Positions 1 through 6,750 are shown, counted from the first letter of the stretch. The stretch: 7,582 nt of DNA from an uncultured Bryobacterales bacterium (GCA_937859895.1 CALMAV010000572.1:731-8312), one strand, 5' to 3'. Notes: generated by a model from the letters alone, not told the origin. Translations and numbers: made by a program.

Positions 1-477
1 CATATAACGGAAGTTAACCCGCGATCCACCGGCTCGCCTGTATGCGGCGTTTACCTTGTTAGCGTGATTACTGCCCCGCCTTCCTTGACCCCCTCCATCG
101 AAATGGACCTCGATCTTGTCACTGTCTATTTTGACGTTCGTGATGGTCGCTTCCTGACCCCGCTCAATCCCGACGCCTTTAGCTTTCAGCCACTTGGTAA
201 GCCCGTCATAATCGATGCCCCGGTCATCCGACCGCTTATTTTTAGGCGGGTCGTAGTAGATATTGATTCCTTCCTTGTAAGCCGGCATCTGTATAAGCGC
301 TTTCACGTCTTTACCCAGAAGAAATCTGCTCAGGGATTCTTGACTCGCCTTGGAAGCAGGCGCACATCGCACTCCCACCGATAAACCCATCAGGTAAGTG
401 AGTCCGATTACTAGGAAACGGCCTTGCGGCAGTGAAGGCAGAAACAACTTGCACGTTGTATAGCTGGTTGATCTCAA
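1..477 (-). CDS. Secreted protein of unknown function, 3' end cut by the window edge
   Basis: The minus strand is open from a TTG at 477 to the left edge, giving 159 residues. The TTG is chosen because GGAGGG lies about 8 nt upstream. A later TTG (447) and an ATG (390) lack such a site. Residues 1-20 are polar and basic, 21-36 are hydrophobic (FLVIGLTYLMGLSVGV), and an APA motif follows at about 39-41, which suggests a Sec signal peptide. Cys38 has Arg before it, so this is not a normal lipobox. The mature part has RFLLGKDVKALIQMPAY, then KWLKAKGVGIERGQEATIT, then KIEVHFDGGGQG. This recalls a secreted family of unknown function seen in Acidobacteriota with an 'IEFQLGGGG'-type motif; that match is from memory. 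It lies 161 bp beyond the LuxR-type gene on the same strand. The plus-strand ORF over this region is its shadow. The reading frame is well supported; the function is unknown. Confidence 0.72.
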   Translation of the reverse strand, partial: MRSTSYTTCKLFLPSLPQGRFLVIGLTYLMGLSVGVRCAPASKASQESLSRFLLGKDVKALIQMPAYKEGINIYYDPPKNKRSDDRGIDYDGLTKWLKAKGVGIERGQEATITNVKIDSDKIEVHFDGGGQGRRGSNHANKVNAAYRRAGGSRVNFRYM

Positions 478-484
478 TTAGGAA

Positions 485-490
485 CCCTCC
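485..490 (-). promoter_or_regulatory. Ribosome binding site that fixes the TTG start at 477
   Basis: On the minus strand GGAGGG lies 8 nt (counted from GGAGG) before the TTG at 477. An in-frame TAA stands directly before that TTG, so it is the furthest upstream start possible. No comparable site precedes the alternatives. Confidence 0.7.
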
Positions 491-524
491 AAAGGTTAGG
501 TAGAGTGTAAGGCGATATTCCTTT

Positions 525-549
525 CTGGGTCATCACCCAGGTGGGTGAT
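525..549. promoter_or_regulatory. Overlapping inverted repeats, possible operator or alternative hairpins
   Basis: CTGGGTCATCACCCAG (525-540) is an inverted repeat with 6-bp arms and a 4-bp spacer. It overlaps ATCACCCA-GG-TGGGTGAT (532-549), which has 8-bp arms and a 2-bp spacer. The central ACCCA block is shared, so as RNA the two hairpins would exclude each other. The cluster is about 50 bp upstream of the secreted-protein start and 90 bp downstream of the LuxR-type gene, both read leftwards. It could be an operator, perhaps for that regulator, or a 5'-UTR structure. No T-run follows on either strand, so it does not look like an intrinsic terminator. Role inferred only. Confidence 0.45.
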
Positions 550-638
550 AAAAGAGACTCTGACGATAGCTAGCACCGCGTGATGCAAGAACGACTTATG
601 TAGATAATGATCGGAATCTTCCCAAACAGGAGAGCTGC

Positions 639-1736
639 TCAAACTCTAAAACGTAATGGGCCAGCCAATAATAGGCGCAGTAACTCAGGCTGGGACTGCG
701 TCTCTGTTTTCAGGAAAATTGAACTTAGTTGTGTTTTGGCTGTATTTCGGGATATACCAAGGCTGCGGGAAGCTTCCGTAAGAGTCTTTGTCCTCAGGAT
801 TTGAAGTGTAAGCCTTGCCTCAGCTGATGTAAGTCCAAATAAGGAGCATAGGCGGGGCGCAGTTTCCTCCTCGCGTCGGCTTGGGTCAATCAAGATCAAC
901 AGCAATCTTGATCTGACGCCTGTGAGTAAGTCATCTTTGCCAGGAACTGCCAATACAGAAAGGCGATTTTGAGATCTTACATCAGGAAGCTGGTAGACGA
1001 AACTGCTATTAGTTTTCTCCCGATCACGCACGCTGGCACTCTTGATAAAGCACTCGAATGAAGTCCTTACATTCGGATCAGCAGCGGTCAGCTTGCCCGT
1101 GCAAACAGTGAGGAACTTCCGCTTATTCAAAATCTGCTGGGCGATCCCGTTGCATTCCAAAATACTCAGATCTGAAGCTAGGGCAAGCATACCGACGGGT
1201 AACACATTTGTAGCGTCAGCATACATCTTCGCCGCGGCAAGATGCTGGTGAATGCGCATTGCTTTCCGTAAGTGAGGCACAAGACAGCTCATCAATTCGG
1301 CGTCCCCTGCCCGGAAGGTTTCGGCCTTTATCCCGCGATTTACCGAGAGGTAAAGAACTGCGCTTCCACTAATTTGGATTGCAGTTCCCAAGGTGAAAGT
1401 GACGCCCCTTCTTAATCCGAATTCGTTATAGAATTCGGTCTTTTCCAATGCGTTTTGGGAGCAGAGTTCCTCCCCCCGCGCAACCAAACCTTCCGAGAAC
1501 ATCCTGCCATTTTGCATCCATGGATTAAGGCGGACATAGTGCTCCTCATATTCTTTTGTCGTCGAGAGATCTGCGCCCACCCATAGGTTTACCCGATTAA
1601 ATCGACCTCTCAAATCGTGAATCGCCAACACCGTTGGCCCTGAGTTAAATTCCTCGGCCGTTCTAGAAAGAAAATCGGTCCATCGACTCTCATCCAAAGC
1701 CGCGTCGTAGATCATCTCAATTAAGTCAGCCGACAT
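639..1736 (-). CDS. LuxR-type helix-turn-helix transcriptional regulator
   Basis: This 365-residue protein has a C-terminal DNA-binding domain of the LuxR/FixJ type. Residues 301-357 read GLTSAEARLTLQIL, then TLTEASRSLGISRNTAKTQL (recognition helix region), then SIFLKTETQSQPELLRLLL. Residues about 172-290 look PAS-like (VLPVGMLALASDLSILECNG). Residues about 1-165 resemble the GAF-like N-terminal part of similar regulators, opening LIEMIYDAALDESRW. No response-regulator receiver and no clear autoinducer-binding domain is visible, so the signal is unknown. The ATG at 1736 fits the usual family N-terminus, but no good ribosome binding site precedes it. The gene lies 158 bp beyond mnmE on the same strand. 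That gap shows no clear terminator or strong promoter, so it may have its own weak promoter or be read from the operon. Genes of this kind are common in Proteobacteria, so transfer is possible but unproven. Confidence 0.85.
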   Translation of the reverse strand: MSADLIEMIYDAALDESRWTDFLSRTAEEFNSGPTVLAIHDLRGRFNRVNLWVGADLSTTKEYEEHYVRLNPWMQNGRMFSEGLVARGEELCSQNALEKTEFYNEFGLRRGVTFTLGTAIQISGSAVLYLSVNRGIKAETFRAGDAELMSCLVPHLRKAMRIHQHLAAAKMYADATNVLPVGMLALASDLSILECNGIAQQILNKRKFLTVCTGKLTAADPNVRTSFECFIKSASVRDREKTNSSFVYQLPDVRSQNRLSVLAVPGKDDLLTGVRSRLLLILIDPSRREEETAPRLCSLFGLTSAEARLTLQILRTKTLTEASRSLGISRNTAKTQLSSIFLKTETQSQPELLRLLLAGPLRFRV

Positions 1737-1894
1737 TCGAGATCACGCTATCTTGAATTTGCAGTGCAGGAAATTGTAAGGGCCTTATTTTCTCACAGAT
1801 TTGAAGTCCCCGTATGCGAGAGGTCAGCTCAAGTTAGCCTATCTCTTGGTCGCCACGTGCCAGGAGATTTCATTGGCGCTCGCCTAACTGTTCT

Positions 1895-3244
1895 CTACTT
1901 GCCAATACAGAAGGTGCTGAATATCCGACCGAGAATGTCATCAGCGGTCGTGGCGCCGGTCACGGCATCGATCGGGCGCAATGCTGCATAGAGGTCAATC
2001 AGAACCATCTCATGCGGTCTTTGAAACTCAATTGCTCGCCCAGCATTCTCTAGTGCCTCAACGCTTTCGCGAAGCAGGTTAGCCTGCCTTATGTTTGTGA
2101 TGCTTCCATCCTCGGGCGAGGCCAACCCGTTCGGAGCGAGTCTCTGCAGTATTGCTTTGCGCAGGTCCTCTATGCCTTGCCCAGTTTCGGCAGAAACAGT
2201 CACATCAGTTGCAAGTTGATTCGCTTGGCGTGGAAGATCAGCTTTATTGCCTACCAGCAACGGCCCGCGCTCAGCGAGTTTGGCTTGCAGCGCAACGTCA
2301 TCTTCAGTCGGAGCCGTTGATAGATCAATCACCAGCAAAGTCAAATCGGCGTCCGCCATTGCCTGGTAGCTCCGCTCTATGCCGAGATTCTCCACTAGGT
2401 TCTCGCCTTGCCGAATGCCGGCGGTATCTACCAGGCGCACCGGGACGCCTTCAAGCGAGAAGCTTTCTGCAACGGTATCTCGCGTCGTCCCAGGAATCGC
2501 TGTTACGATAGCGCGATTTTGCTCGAGTAGCCGATTAAATAAGCTGCTCTTACCAACATTGGGCCGACCGGCAATGGCCAGCGTGAAGCCTTGAAAGACT
2601 AGTGCTCCGCTTTGAAAACTTCCTGCGAGCTCGGATAGCTGCCTAGTGATCGGCGCAAGGCGATCCGAGAGCTCTGACCAAGGAGCCACGCTAATGTCAT
2701 CTTCGGCAAAATCAATACCGGCTTCCAGCAGCGAAATGAGTTCAAGAAGCTGCTCCTTAACCGGCTGAATGCGCCGCGAGACCGAACCTTCCATCTGCTG
2801 CGCCGCGACACGGGCCTGGTACAAAGTTGTGGAGTCAATTAGATCCCGGACCGCTTCCGCTCGTGGCAGATCGAGCCTGCCATTCAGATATGCCCGCAGA
2901 GTAAATTCGCCTGGTTCTGCCAGGCGTGCTCCGCGCATCACCGCTCGTTGGAGACAAAAATTGAGAACTACTGGTGCTCCATGACAACTGATCTCAACAA
3001 CGTCTTCGGCAGTATACGAGCGTGGCGATTCGAAGAATGCAACGACAACATCGTCAACCGTCGAACCGTCCTCATCAATGAGTTGAGCTAGTTGAGAGCG
3101 CCAACTCTGCCAGCGAACAGGTTGGGAGAAACGTAGGATGTCTTCGGCAATGCTACGTGCTGCAGAGCCGGACAGCCGAACCACACCAAGGCCCCCGCGG
3201 CCGGGAGGAGTAGACAATGCGACGACTGTGTCGCGAGCGTTCAT
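1895..3244 (-). CDS. mnmE: tRNA uridine-5-carboxymethylaminomethyl(34) synthesis GTPase MnmE
   Basis: MnmE (TrmE) works with MnmG to place the cmnm5 group on the wobble uridine of certain tRNAs, using a formyl-folate derivative and GTP hydrolysis. The 449-residue length is normal for the family. The N-terminal folate-binding domain begins RDTVVALSTPPGRGGLGVVR and includes PGEFTLRAYLNGRLDL at 111-126. The G domain is complete: G1 GRPNVGKSS (226-234), G2 TTRD (253-256), G3 DTAG (273-276), G4 NKAD (333-336), G5 SAE (351-353). The C-terminal CIGK (446-449) with its catalytic cysteine is intact. A TTG at 3247 directly precedes the ATG; the ATG at 3244 is preferred because MNARDTVVAL is the usual beginning. 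The start lies 3 bp after the jag stop codon, so translational coupling is likely. It is the last gene of the conserved operon. Confidence 0.97.
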   Translation of the reverse strand: MNARDTVVALSTPPGRGGLGVVRLSGSAARSIAEDILRFSQPVRWQSWRSQLAQLIDEDGSTVDDVVVAFFESPRSYTAEDVVEISCHGAPVVLNFCLQRAVMRGARLAEPGEFTLRAYLNGRLDLPRAEAVRDLIDSTTLYQARVAAQQMEGSVSRRIQPVKEQLLELISLLEAGIDFAEDDISVAPWSELSDRLAPITRQLSELAGSFQSGALVFQGFTLAIAGRPNVGKSSLFNRLLEQNRAIVTAIPGTTRDTVAESFSLEGVPVRLVDTAGIRQGENLVENLGIERSYQAMADADLTLLVIDLSTAPTEDDVALQAKLAERGPLLVGNKADLPRQANQLATDVTVSAETGQGIEDLRKAILQRLAPNGLASPEDGSITNIRQANLLRESVEALENAGRAIEFQRPHEMVLIDLYAALRPIDAVTGATTADDILGRIFSTFCIGK

Positions 3245-3247
3245 CAA

Positions 3248-3877
3248 CTAACGGGGCGGACGAGGACGATCGGTTCGCGGACCACGGTTGAAACCCGGGC
3301 GTCCACCGCCGCCTCGACGATCATCACTTCGACTGAAGCTGTCGGGTCGAGGTCCACGTGGCGAGACAGGCAGTGCGGGCGGCGTAGGCATGTCGAAAGG
3401 AACCAGCACAACGGCGCGAGCCGGTCCTAAGCCGACGCTCTCACTACGGAGCTCGGTTTCCTCGCGCAACGCCAGGTGAATGACTCGGCGCTCACGGCTG
3501 GTCATTGGGTTAAAGTGGAACGGCGTATGCGTGCGCTTCACTTTATCTGCCGCGGCAAGCGCTGATAACCGAAGCTCCTCCACCCGAAGCAGCCGATAGT
3601 TGTTGGCATCAAACGAGATCAGCGCATGATCCTCGGGCGGCATGCGCAGCGCTTCCATAGAAAGATGCTCAAGCGACAACAGAAGCTCAGCACGGTTGGC
3701 CAGCAGCAGGTCAACATCGTCACCGCTGAAACAAACAGTCACTTCAGGATTTTCTACTTCCGGGTGGGGATTGGTAACAGTCCGCAAGCTATACGAAAGT
3801 GCAAACCCTGCGTGCTTCAACAATGGCGCCAGAAAGGCATCAAGTTTGGGCTTCAGCGAGTCAACCGAGTACTTCAT
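3248..3877 (-). CDS. jag: Jag/KhpB-like RNA-binding protein with KH and R3H domains
   Basis: This 209-residue protein sits between yidC and mnmE, the usual place of jag (khpB/eloR). Residues about 10-90 match the KH-II region (EVTVCFSGDDVDLLL, ELLLSLEHLSMEAL). Residues about 100-160 match R3H, with the R-x3-H signature at R130 to H134 within SRERRVIHLALRE. The N-terminal Jag-N domain of Firmicutes proteins is absent. The KH loop that is normally GxxG reads ANRA (about 60-63), so nucleic-acid binding by this domain may be altered. Residues 165-209 form a low-complexity tail rich in Pro, Arg and Gly, probably disordered and RNA-contacting. It starts 4 bp after the yidC stop, which indicates coupling. 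Firmicute homologues act in RNA binding and cell-envelope control; the exact role here is unknown. Confidence 0.87.
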   Translation of the reverse strand: MKYSVDSLKPKLDAFLAPLLKHAGFALSYSLRTVTNPHPEVENPEVTVCFSGDDVDLLLANRAELLLSLEHLSMEALRMPPEDHALISFDANNYRLLRVEELRLSALAAADKVKRTHTPFHFNPMTSRERRVIHLALREETELRSESVGLGPARAVVLVPFDMPTPPALPVSPRGPRPDSFSRSDDRRGGGGRPGFNRGPRTDRPRPPR

Positions 3878-3881
3878 CAGC

Positions 3882-5588
3882 CTATTTCTTCACAACCTTC
3901 TTCATTGGTGCTTTGCTGACCGGTAATGGAGGAGGCACAGGCGACGGCATCATTCGATTGATTAACAGTTGTTGCGCGATTCCCACCAGGTTTCCGGTTA
4001 ACCAATATAGTACAAGCCCTGCCGAAGCGTAGTAGAACATAAAGCCGAAGAACAGCGGCATCATCATCATCATGCGCTGCTGATTCGGGTCTACCCCGGC
4101 GGCCGGAGTCATGCGCTGCGTTAAAAACTGCGTAGCGATCAGAATGATCGGGAGCAGATGGATTGGCAGATTCTCTGGCGCAGCTAAATCGGTAACCCAT
4201 AACCAAGGTGCATTCCGTAGCTCGATAGCGATGCTCAACACTCGATAGAACGCGTAGAAGAAGGGAAGCTGGATCACCATAGGCAGGCAACCGCCGACTG
4301 GATTCACACCTTCTTTCTTGTAGAGGTCCATCACCTCCTGGTTCTGTTCGGATTTCTTCGGGTCGCGAATACTAATGTTCTTGTACTTCGCATTAATGGC
4401 CTGGATCTGCGGCTGAAGCTTCTGCATCTTCCGGGCTGACTTGAGACTGGAAAGCCGAAACGGAAAGAGAGCGAGATTGATAATTAACGTAACGACGATA
4501 ATGGCCCAACCGAAGTTGCCCGTCACATGATCGTTGACCCAGTTCAACCACAGGACCAGCGGTTTAGCGAGTATGCCAAAAAAGCCCCAGTCAACAATCT
4601 GCCCGAGCTTTGGATTTACCTTGTTGAGGATATCTATATCTTTGGGTCCGACAAAAAGCGAGAAGATGTTCTGTGAGCCGGTTGCCAGACCTGCTCCGAC
4701 GAACGCTTCCGGCTTATCCACTCCCGGCATCTTCACGTCGTCGCTGAAGGTACGGACTTCCAGAGAGCCCGGGTCAGTTGGCAAGGCAACGGCCGCGAAG
4801 AAAGTATCTTCCAGGCCCGCAAAGGTGTAATTGCCTGAATCGGTAATGGGTCCGTTCTTGGCGTCTTTGGGAACCTTAGTTACCAGCTTGCCTGCAGTTG
4901 CATCGTAGCGGACGGTGTGCTCGTTTTGAGATGCGTTGCGAACCTTCTGATCTCCAAAACCACCGCGCCAAGTCAGGAAGTGCTGCACGGGGTTGCTGTT
5001 CAACAGAACCTGCGACTTCACGTCAACAAGGTAAGTATTAGGGCCGAAAGCAAAGGACTTGCGGATCGTAGTCTGGCCGTCTGAGTATTCATATTCAACA
5101 CCTAGTCCGTTCGCAGCAGGCTTGGCTTGGTACAGCACCGTGTTCGGGTCCGTTGTGATCTTTCCATCTTTGATTTGGATGGCAAACGTGGGCGGTACCT
5201 CTTTGGCAGCTTCGTTGATCAACTCCAAAGGTTTGCCGGTGTTGTCCTTATATTTCTTAACAACCCAACTCTTCGCTACTCCACCACGATTGGAGAACAC
5301 CACGTGGAAAATTGGCGTGTCTACATTAAACGTGGACTCCGTCGAGGCTTGAATCTGCCCGCTCGATTTAGTGGGGGCCAACGGCTGAGTTACTGCTGAG
5401 CTTGCGGGCTGCTGCGTCACTACCGCTGCTTCCTTCTTATTGACGTTGGTCAGGGGCTTGGGACCAGGTGCCGGCTTGAACAGATATTGCGAGACAATCA
5501 GCACCAGCATCATCAGCGCTAGGGCAAGCGGAAGGCGCTTTTCCAGCGATGGCGGCTTATTGGGCAGGCCGCCGGGATTAGTAGACAT
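3882..5588 (-). CDS. yidC: Membrane protein insertase YidC
   Basis: YidC inserts and folds inner-membrane proteins, alone or with SecYEG. The 568 residues follow the Gram-negative layout. There is an N-terminal membrane helix at about 19-36, a linker, and a large periplasmic domain at about 80-325 (starting FHVVFSNRGGVAKSW). Five conserved helices follow at about 359-377, 428-453, 475-492, 508-523 and 524-545. Family motifs include GVNPVGGCLPMVIQLPFFYA (427-446) and the final helix around GLVLYWLTGNLVGIAQQ. The groove position that is Arg366 in E. coli appears to be Asn371 (TLIINLALFPF), with an Arg seven residues later at 378. A run of five Met (506-510) comes from an ATG triplet repeat. The basic tail (KAPMKKVVKK) suits ribosome contact. 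The gene starts 32 bp after yidD with only a weak ribosome binding site, and ends 4 bp before jag. Confidence 0.97.
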   Translation of the reverse strand: MSTNPGGLPNKPPSLEKRLPLALALMMLVLIVSQYLFKPAPGPKPLTNVNKKEAAVVTQQPASSAVTQPLAPTKSSGQIQASTESTFNVDTPIFHVVFSNRGGVAKSWVVKKYKDNTGKPLELINEAAKEVPPTFAIQIKDGKITTDPNTVLYQAKPAANGLGVEYEYSDGQTTIRKSFAFGPNTYLVDVKSQVLLNSNPVQHFLTWRGGFGDQKVRNASQNEHTVRYDATAGKLVTKVPKDAKNGPITDSGNYTFAGLEDTFFAAVALPTDPGSLEVRTFSDDVKMPGVDKPEAFVGAGLATGSQNIFSLFVGPKDIDILNKVNPKLGQIVDWGFFGILAKPLVLWLNWVNDHVTGNFGWAIIVVTLIINLALFPFRLSSLKSARKMQKLQPQIQAINAKYKNISIRDPKKSEQNQEVMDLYKKEGVNPVGGCLPMVIQLPFFYAFYRVLSIAIELRNAPWLWVTDLAAPENLPIHLLPIILIATQFLTQRMTPAAGVDPNQQRMMMMMPLFFGFMFYYASAGLVLYWLTGNLVGIAQQLLINRMMPSPVPPPLPVSKAPMKKVVKK

Positions 5589-5620
5589 ATAAGAACTTCA
5601 CAACCTGTAGATTTCGGACG

Positions 5621-5830
5621 TTAACGGACCGGATCGTGTCCGCCTTGGTGAAACGGATGGCAGCGACCCAATCGCAGCGTGCCCAGCCAAACGCCCTTCC
5701 AGCAGCCATATTTGCCGATTGCTTCCATCATGTACTCGGAGCAGGTCGGGTAAAAGCGGCACGCCGAAGGCAGGGCGGGAGAGATGAACAGCTTATACCC
5801 TTTCAGGATACCGATGAGGAGTTGCGACAT
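5621..5830 (-). CDS. yidD: Membrane protein insertion efficiency factor YidD
   Basis: This 69-residue protein is a normal-sized YidD, an inner-membrane-associated factor that assists YidC-dependent insertion. The family pattern is complete: GYKLFISPALPSACRFYPTC (11-30), SEYMMEAIGKYG, KGVWLGTLRL, then GRCHPFHQGGHDPVR at the C-terminus. Conserved cysteines are at 24, 30 and 57. The ATG lies inside the end of rnpA in another frame, so the two genes overlap by 28 nt. This overlap is typical of the locus and suggests coupled translation. YidC follows 32 bp downstream. Confidence 0.95.
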   Translation of the reverse strand: MSQLLIGILKGYKLFISPALPSACRFYPTCSEYMMEAIGKYGCWKGVWLGTLRLGRCHPFHQGGHDPVR

Positions 5831-6159
5831 TTCGCGAGTACTCGGTCTATCTCCCGACAGAGGTCAAGGAAGTCAGCTTCAAGCACCGTGCGTCGAGGGT
5901 TGAGAACAATAACCCAACCTTGCGTAAGGCCTGATTGTTGCGCACGGACAGACTCACGCATGCGTCGCTTGATTCGATTGCGAGTAACTGCTTTGCCAAG
6001 CGCGCGCGGACATGTGAAACCAAAGCGGGTTGGCAGCCACGCGTCATCAGTCTTCCTGCAAAAAGCAACAAAGAAGCGACTCGTGATACGGACGCCTGTT
6101 TGGTAGGTTGACCGGAACTCGGCCGACCGGGTAACGCGGTTTGCTTTAGGGAGAGACAG
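5803..6159 (-). CDS. rnpA: Ribonuclease P protein component, start codon uncertain
   Basis: RnpA is the protein subunit that joins the RnpB RNA to cleave 5' leaders from pre-tRNAs. The core is intact: LPKANRVTRSAEF near the start, RFFVAF, RFGFTCPRALGKAVTRNRIK (45-64, the RNR motif), then RRMRESVR, GWVIVLNPRR and ADFLDLCREIDRVL. The frame is open from 6204, just after an in-frame TGA inside rpmH, to the TGA at 5803. It contains no ATG, GTG or TTG before the ATG at 5961, which lies past the RNR motif. The start given here is a CTG at 6159, which places Met-Ser before LPKANRV as the family expects (118 residues). An ATT at 6180 overlapping the rpmH stop is the main alternative; neither has a good ribosome binding site. 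A one-base error or true frameshift near 6150-6167, where a TTG opens another frame, is also possible. Gene identity is firm; the start is not. Confidence 0.88.
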   Translation of the reverse strand: MSLPKANRVTRSAEFRSTYQTGVRITSRFFVAFCRKTDDAWLPTRFGFTCPRALGKAVTRNRIKRRMRESVRAQQSGLTQGWVIVLNPRRTVLEADFLDLCREIDRVLAKCRNSSSVS

Positions 6160-6179
6160 CGGAGCAAGCTGAAGTGAAA

Positions 6180-6347
6180 TTATCGGGACTCGCGCACGGC
6201 GCGCTCATCGCTAACGGTTAGCTTATGGCGCCCTTTGGCGCGGCGGCGTGCCAGGACAGCCCGACCATCAGCCGTCTTCATGCGCACACGAAACCCATGG
6301 GTCTTGGCGCGCTTGCGATTGTTCGGCTGAAAAGTACGTTTTGGCAT
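6180..6347 (-). CDS. rpmH: 50S ribosomal protein L34
   Basis: This 55-residue protein is a small, very basic component of the large ribosomal subunit. It begins MPKRTFQPNNRKRAKTHGFR and continues RMKTADGRAVLARRRAKGRH, then KLTVSDERAVRESR. The first 45 residues match the family almost throughout. The C-terminal extension past the usual K-L-[ST]-V is about eight residues, as seen in some phyla. The ATG at 6347 is preceded by TAAGGA at a workable distance. It is the first gene of the operon and ends directly before rnpA, as in most bacteria. Confidence 0.97.
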   Translation of the reverse strand: MPKRTFQPNNRKRAKTHGFRVRMKTADGRAVLARRRAKGRHKLTVSDERAVRESR

Positions 6348-6353
6348 CCTAAT

Positions 6354-6359
6354 TCCTTA
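6354..6359 (-). promoter_or_regulatory. Ribosome binding site of rpmH
   Basis: On the minus strand TAAGGA lies 6 nt before the ATG at 6347. It supports the start that gives the standard L34 N-terminus. Confidence 0.6.
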
Positions 6360-6423
6360 CAGAGACTTTTGGGTATAAGGGTAGCTTACAGGAGACCTGC
6401 GCACCAATACTGCCCAAACAATC

Positions 6424-6452
6424 AGTATAGGGGTGTTCGAAACGAGTGTCAA
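6424..6452 (-). promoter_or_regulatory. Sigma-70 promoter of the rpmH-rnpA-yidD-yidC-jag-mnmE operon
   Basis: On the minus strand there is a perfect -35 box TTGACA (6447-6452), a 17-bp spacer and TATACT as the -10 box (6424-6429), one base away from TATAAT. Transcription should begin near 6417, giving a leader of about 70 nt before the rpmH start. No further strong promoter was seen inside the operon. The -35 box is only 42 bp from the start of the divergent hicA remnant. A TTCGAA palindrome falls in the spacer and has no evident role. Confidence 0.85.
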
Positions 6453-6494
6453 AACGGACGGAGCGATGATATCCAAAAACTGACATCATGTCGA

Positions 6495-6750
6495 GTGAAT
6501 AAGCATCGAAGAACGCTCGATGACATCTTCGAAAAAAGGCGAACATCGAGTGGGATGCCATTGAGTCGATGTTGAAGCATCTAGGAGCGGAGATTACCGA
6601 AGGACGTTGCTCTAGGGTAAGAATCGTGCTCAATGGCGTCAAGGCGGTTTTTCATCGGCCTCACCCGAGAAGGAAACTGACAAGGGAGCTGTTAACTCAA
6701 TGCAGAGATTTTTGGAGTTAGCAGGAATTAGACAAGGAGGAAGAAAGTGA
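6495..6750 (+). pseudogene. hicA: HicA-family mRNA interferase toxin, twice frameshifted
   Basis: HicA toxins are small double-stranded-RNA-binding-fold ribonucleases that cut mRNA. Three frames join to give the family pattern. From GTG at 6495 comes MNKHRRTLDDIFEK. After a shift at the A-run 6532-6537 comes NIEWDAIESMLKHLGAEI, then SRVRIVLNGVKAVFHRPHP. After a second shift at the C-run 6664-6666 comes EKETDKGAVNSMQRFLELAG, then IRQGGRK and a TGA at 6748. Relative to family members, about two residues also seem to be lost at the first shift, between DDIFEK and the IEW motif. The end overlaps the hicB start by 4 bp (GTGA), the usual coupling of these pairs. The catalytic His region cannot be read in one piece. 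It is transcribed away from the rpmH operon. The gene is probably dead, unless the single-base losses are sequencing errors. Confidence 0.8.
6734..6740 (+). promoter_or_regulatory. Ribosome binding site of hicB
   Basis: AAGGAGG stands 6 nt before the GTG at 6747. It is a near-perfect Shine-Dalgarno sequence located within the last codons of hicA. It fixes the GTG as the hicB start. Confidence 0.75.

Noticed and set aside
64..384. Plus-strand ORF of 106 residues
   Set aside because: The minus strand of the same region has a signal peptide, a strong ribosome binding site and family-like motifs, while the plus translation has no recognisable pattern.
1737..1894. Possible terminator of mnmE or promoter of the LuxR-type gene
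   Set aside because: Only a 4-bp stem (GGCG-AG-CGCC) and a CACGTG palindrome were found, with no T-run, and no -35/-10 pair is better than chance.
948..1912. 13-base direct repeat TGCCAATACAGAA at 948-960 and 1900-1912
   Set aside because: Both copies lie inside coding sequence (LuxR-type gene and mnmE, encoding the FCIGK region in the latter); one such match is expected by chance in a window of this size.
4059..4074. CAT triplet repeat in yidC
   Set aside because: It encodes a Met run in a membrane helix where methionines are common; too short to call a functional repeat.
5847..6167. Minus-strand ORF of 106 residues from TTG at 6167
   Set aside because: It is in a different frame from the RnpA core and matches nothing recognisable; the RNR motif is in the frame of 6180.
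6225..6575. Plus-strand ORF of 116 residues over rpmH and its promoter
   Set aside because: Most of it is antisense to rpmH. Only its end, from 6495, carries real sequence, the HicA N-terminus, which is annotated separately.
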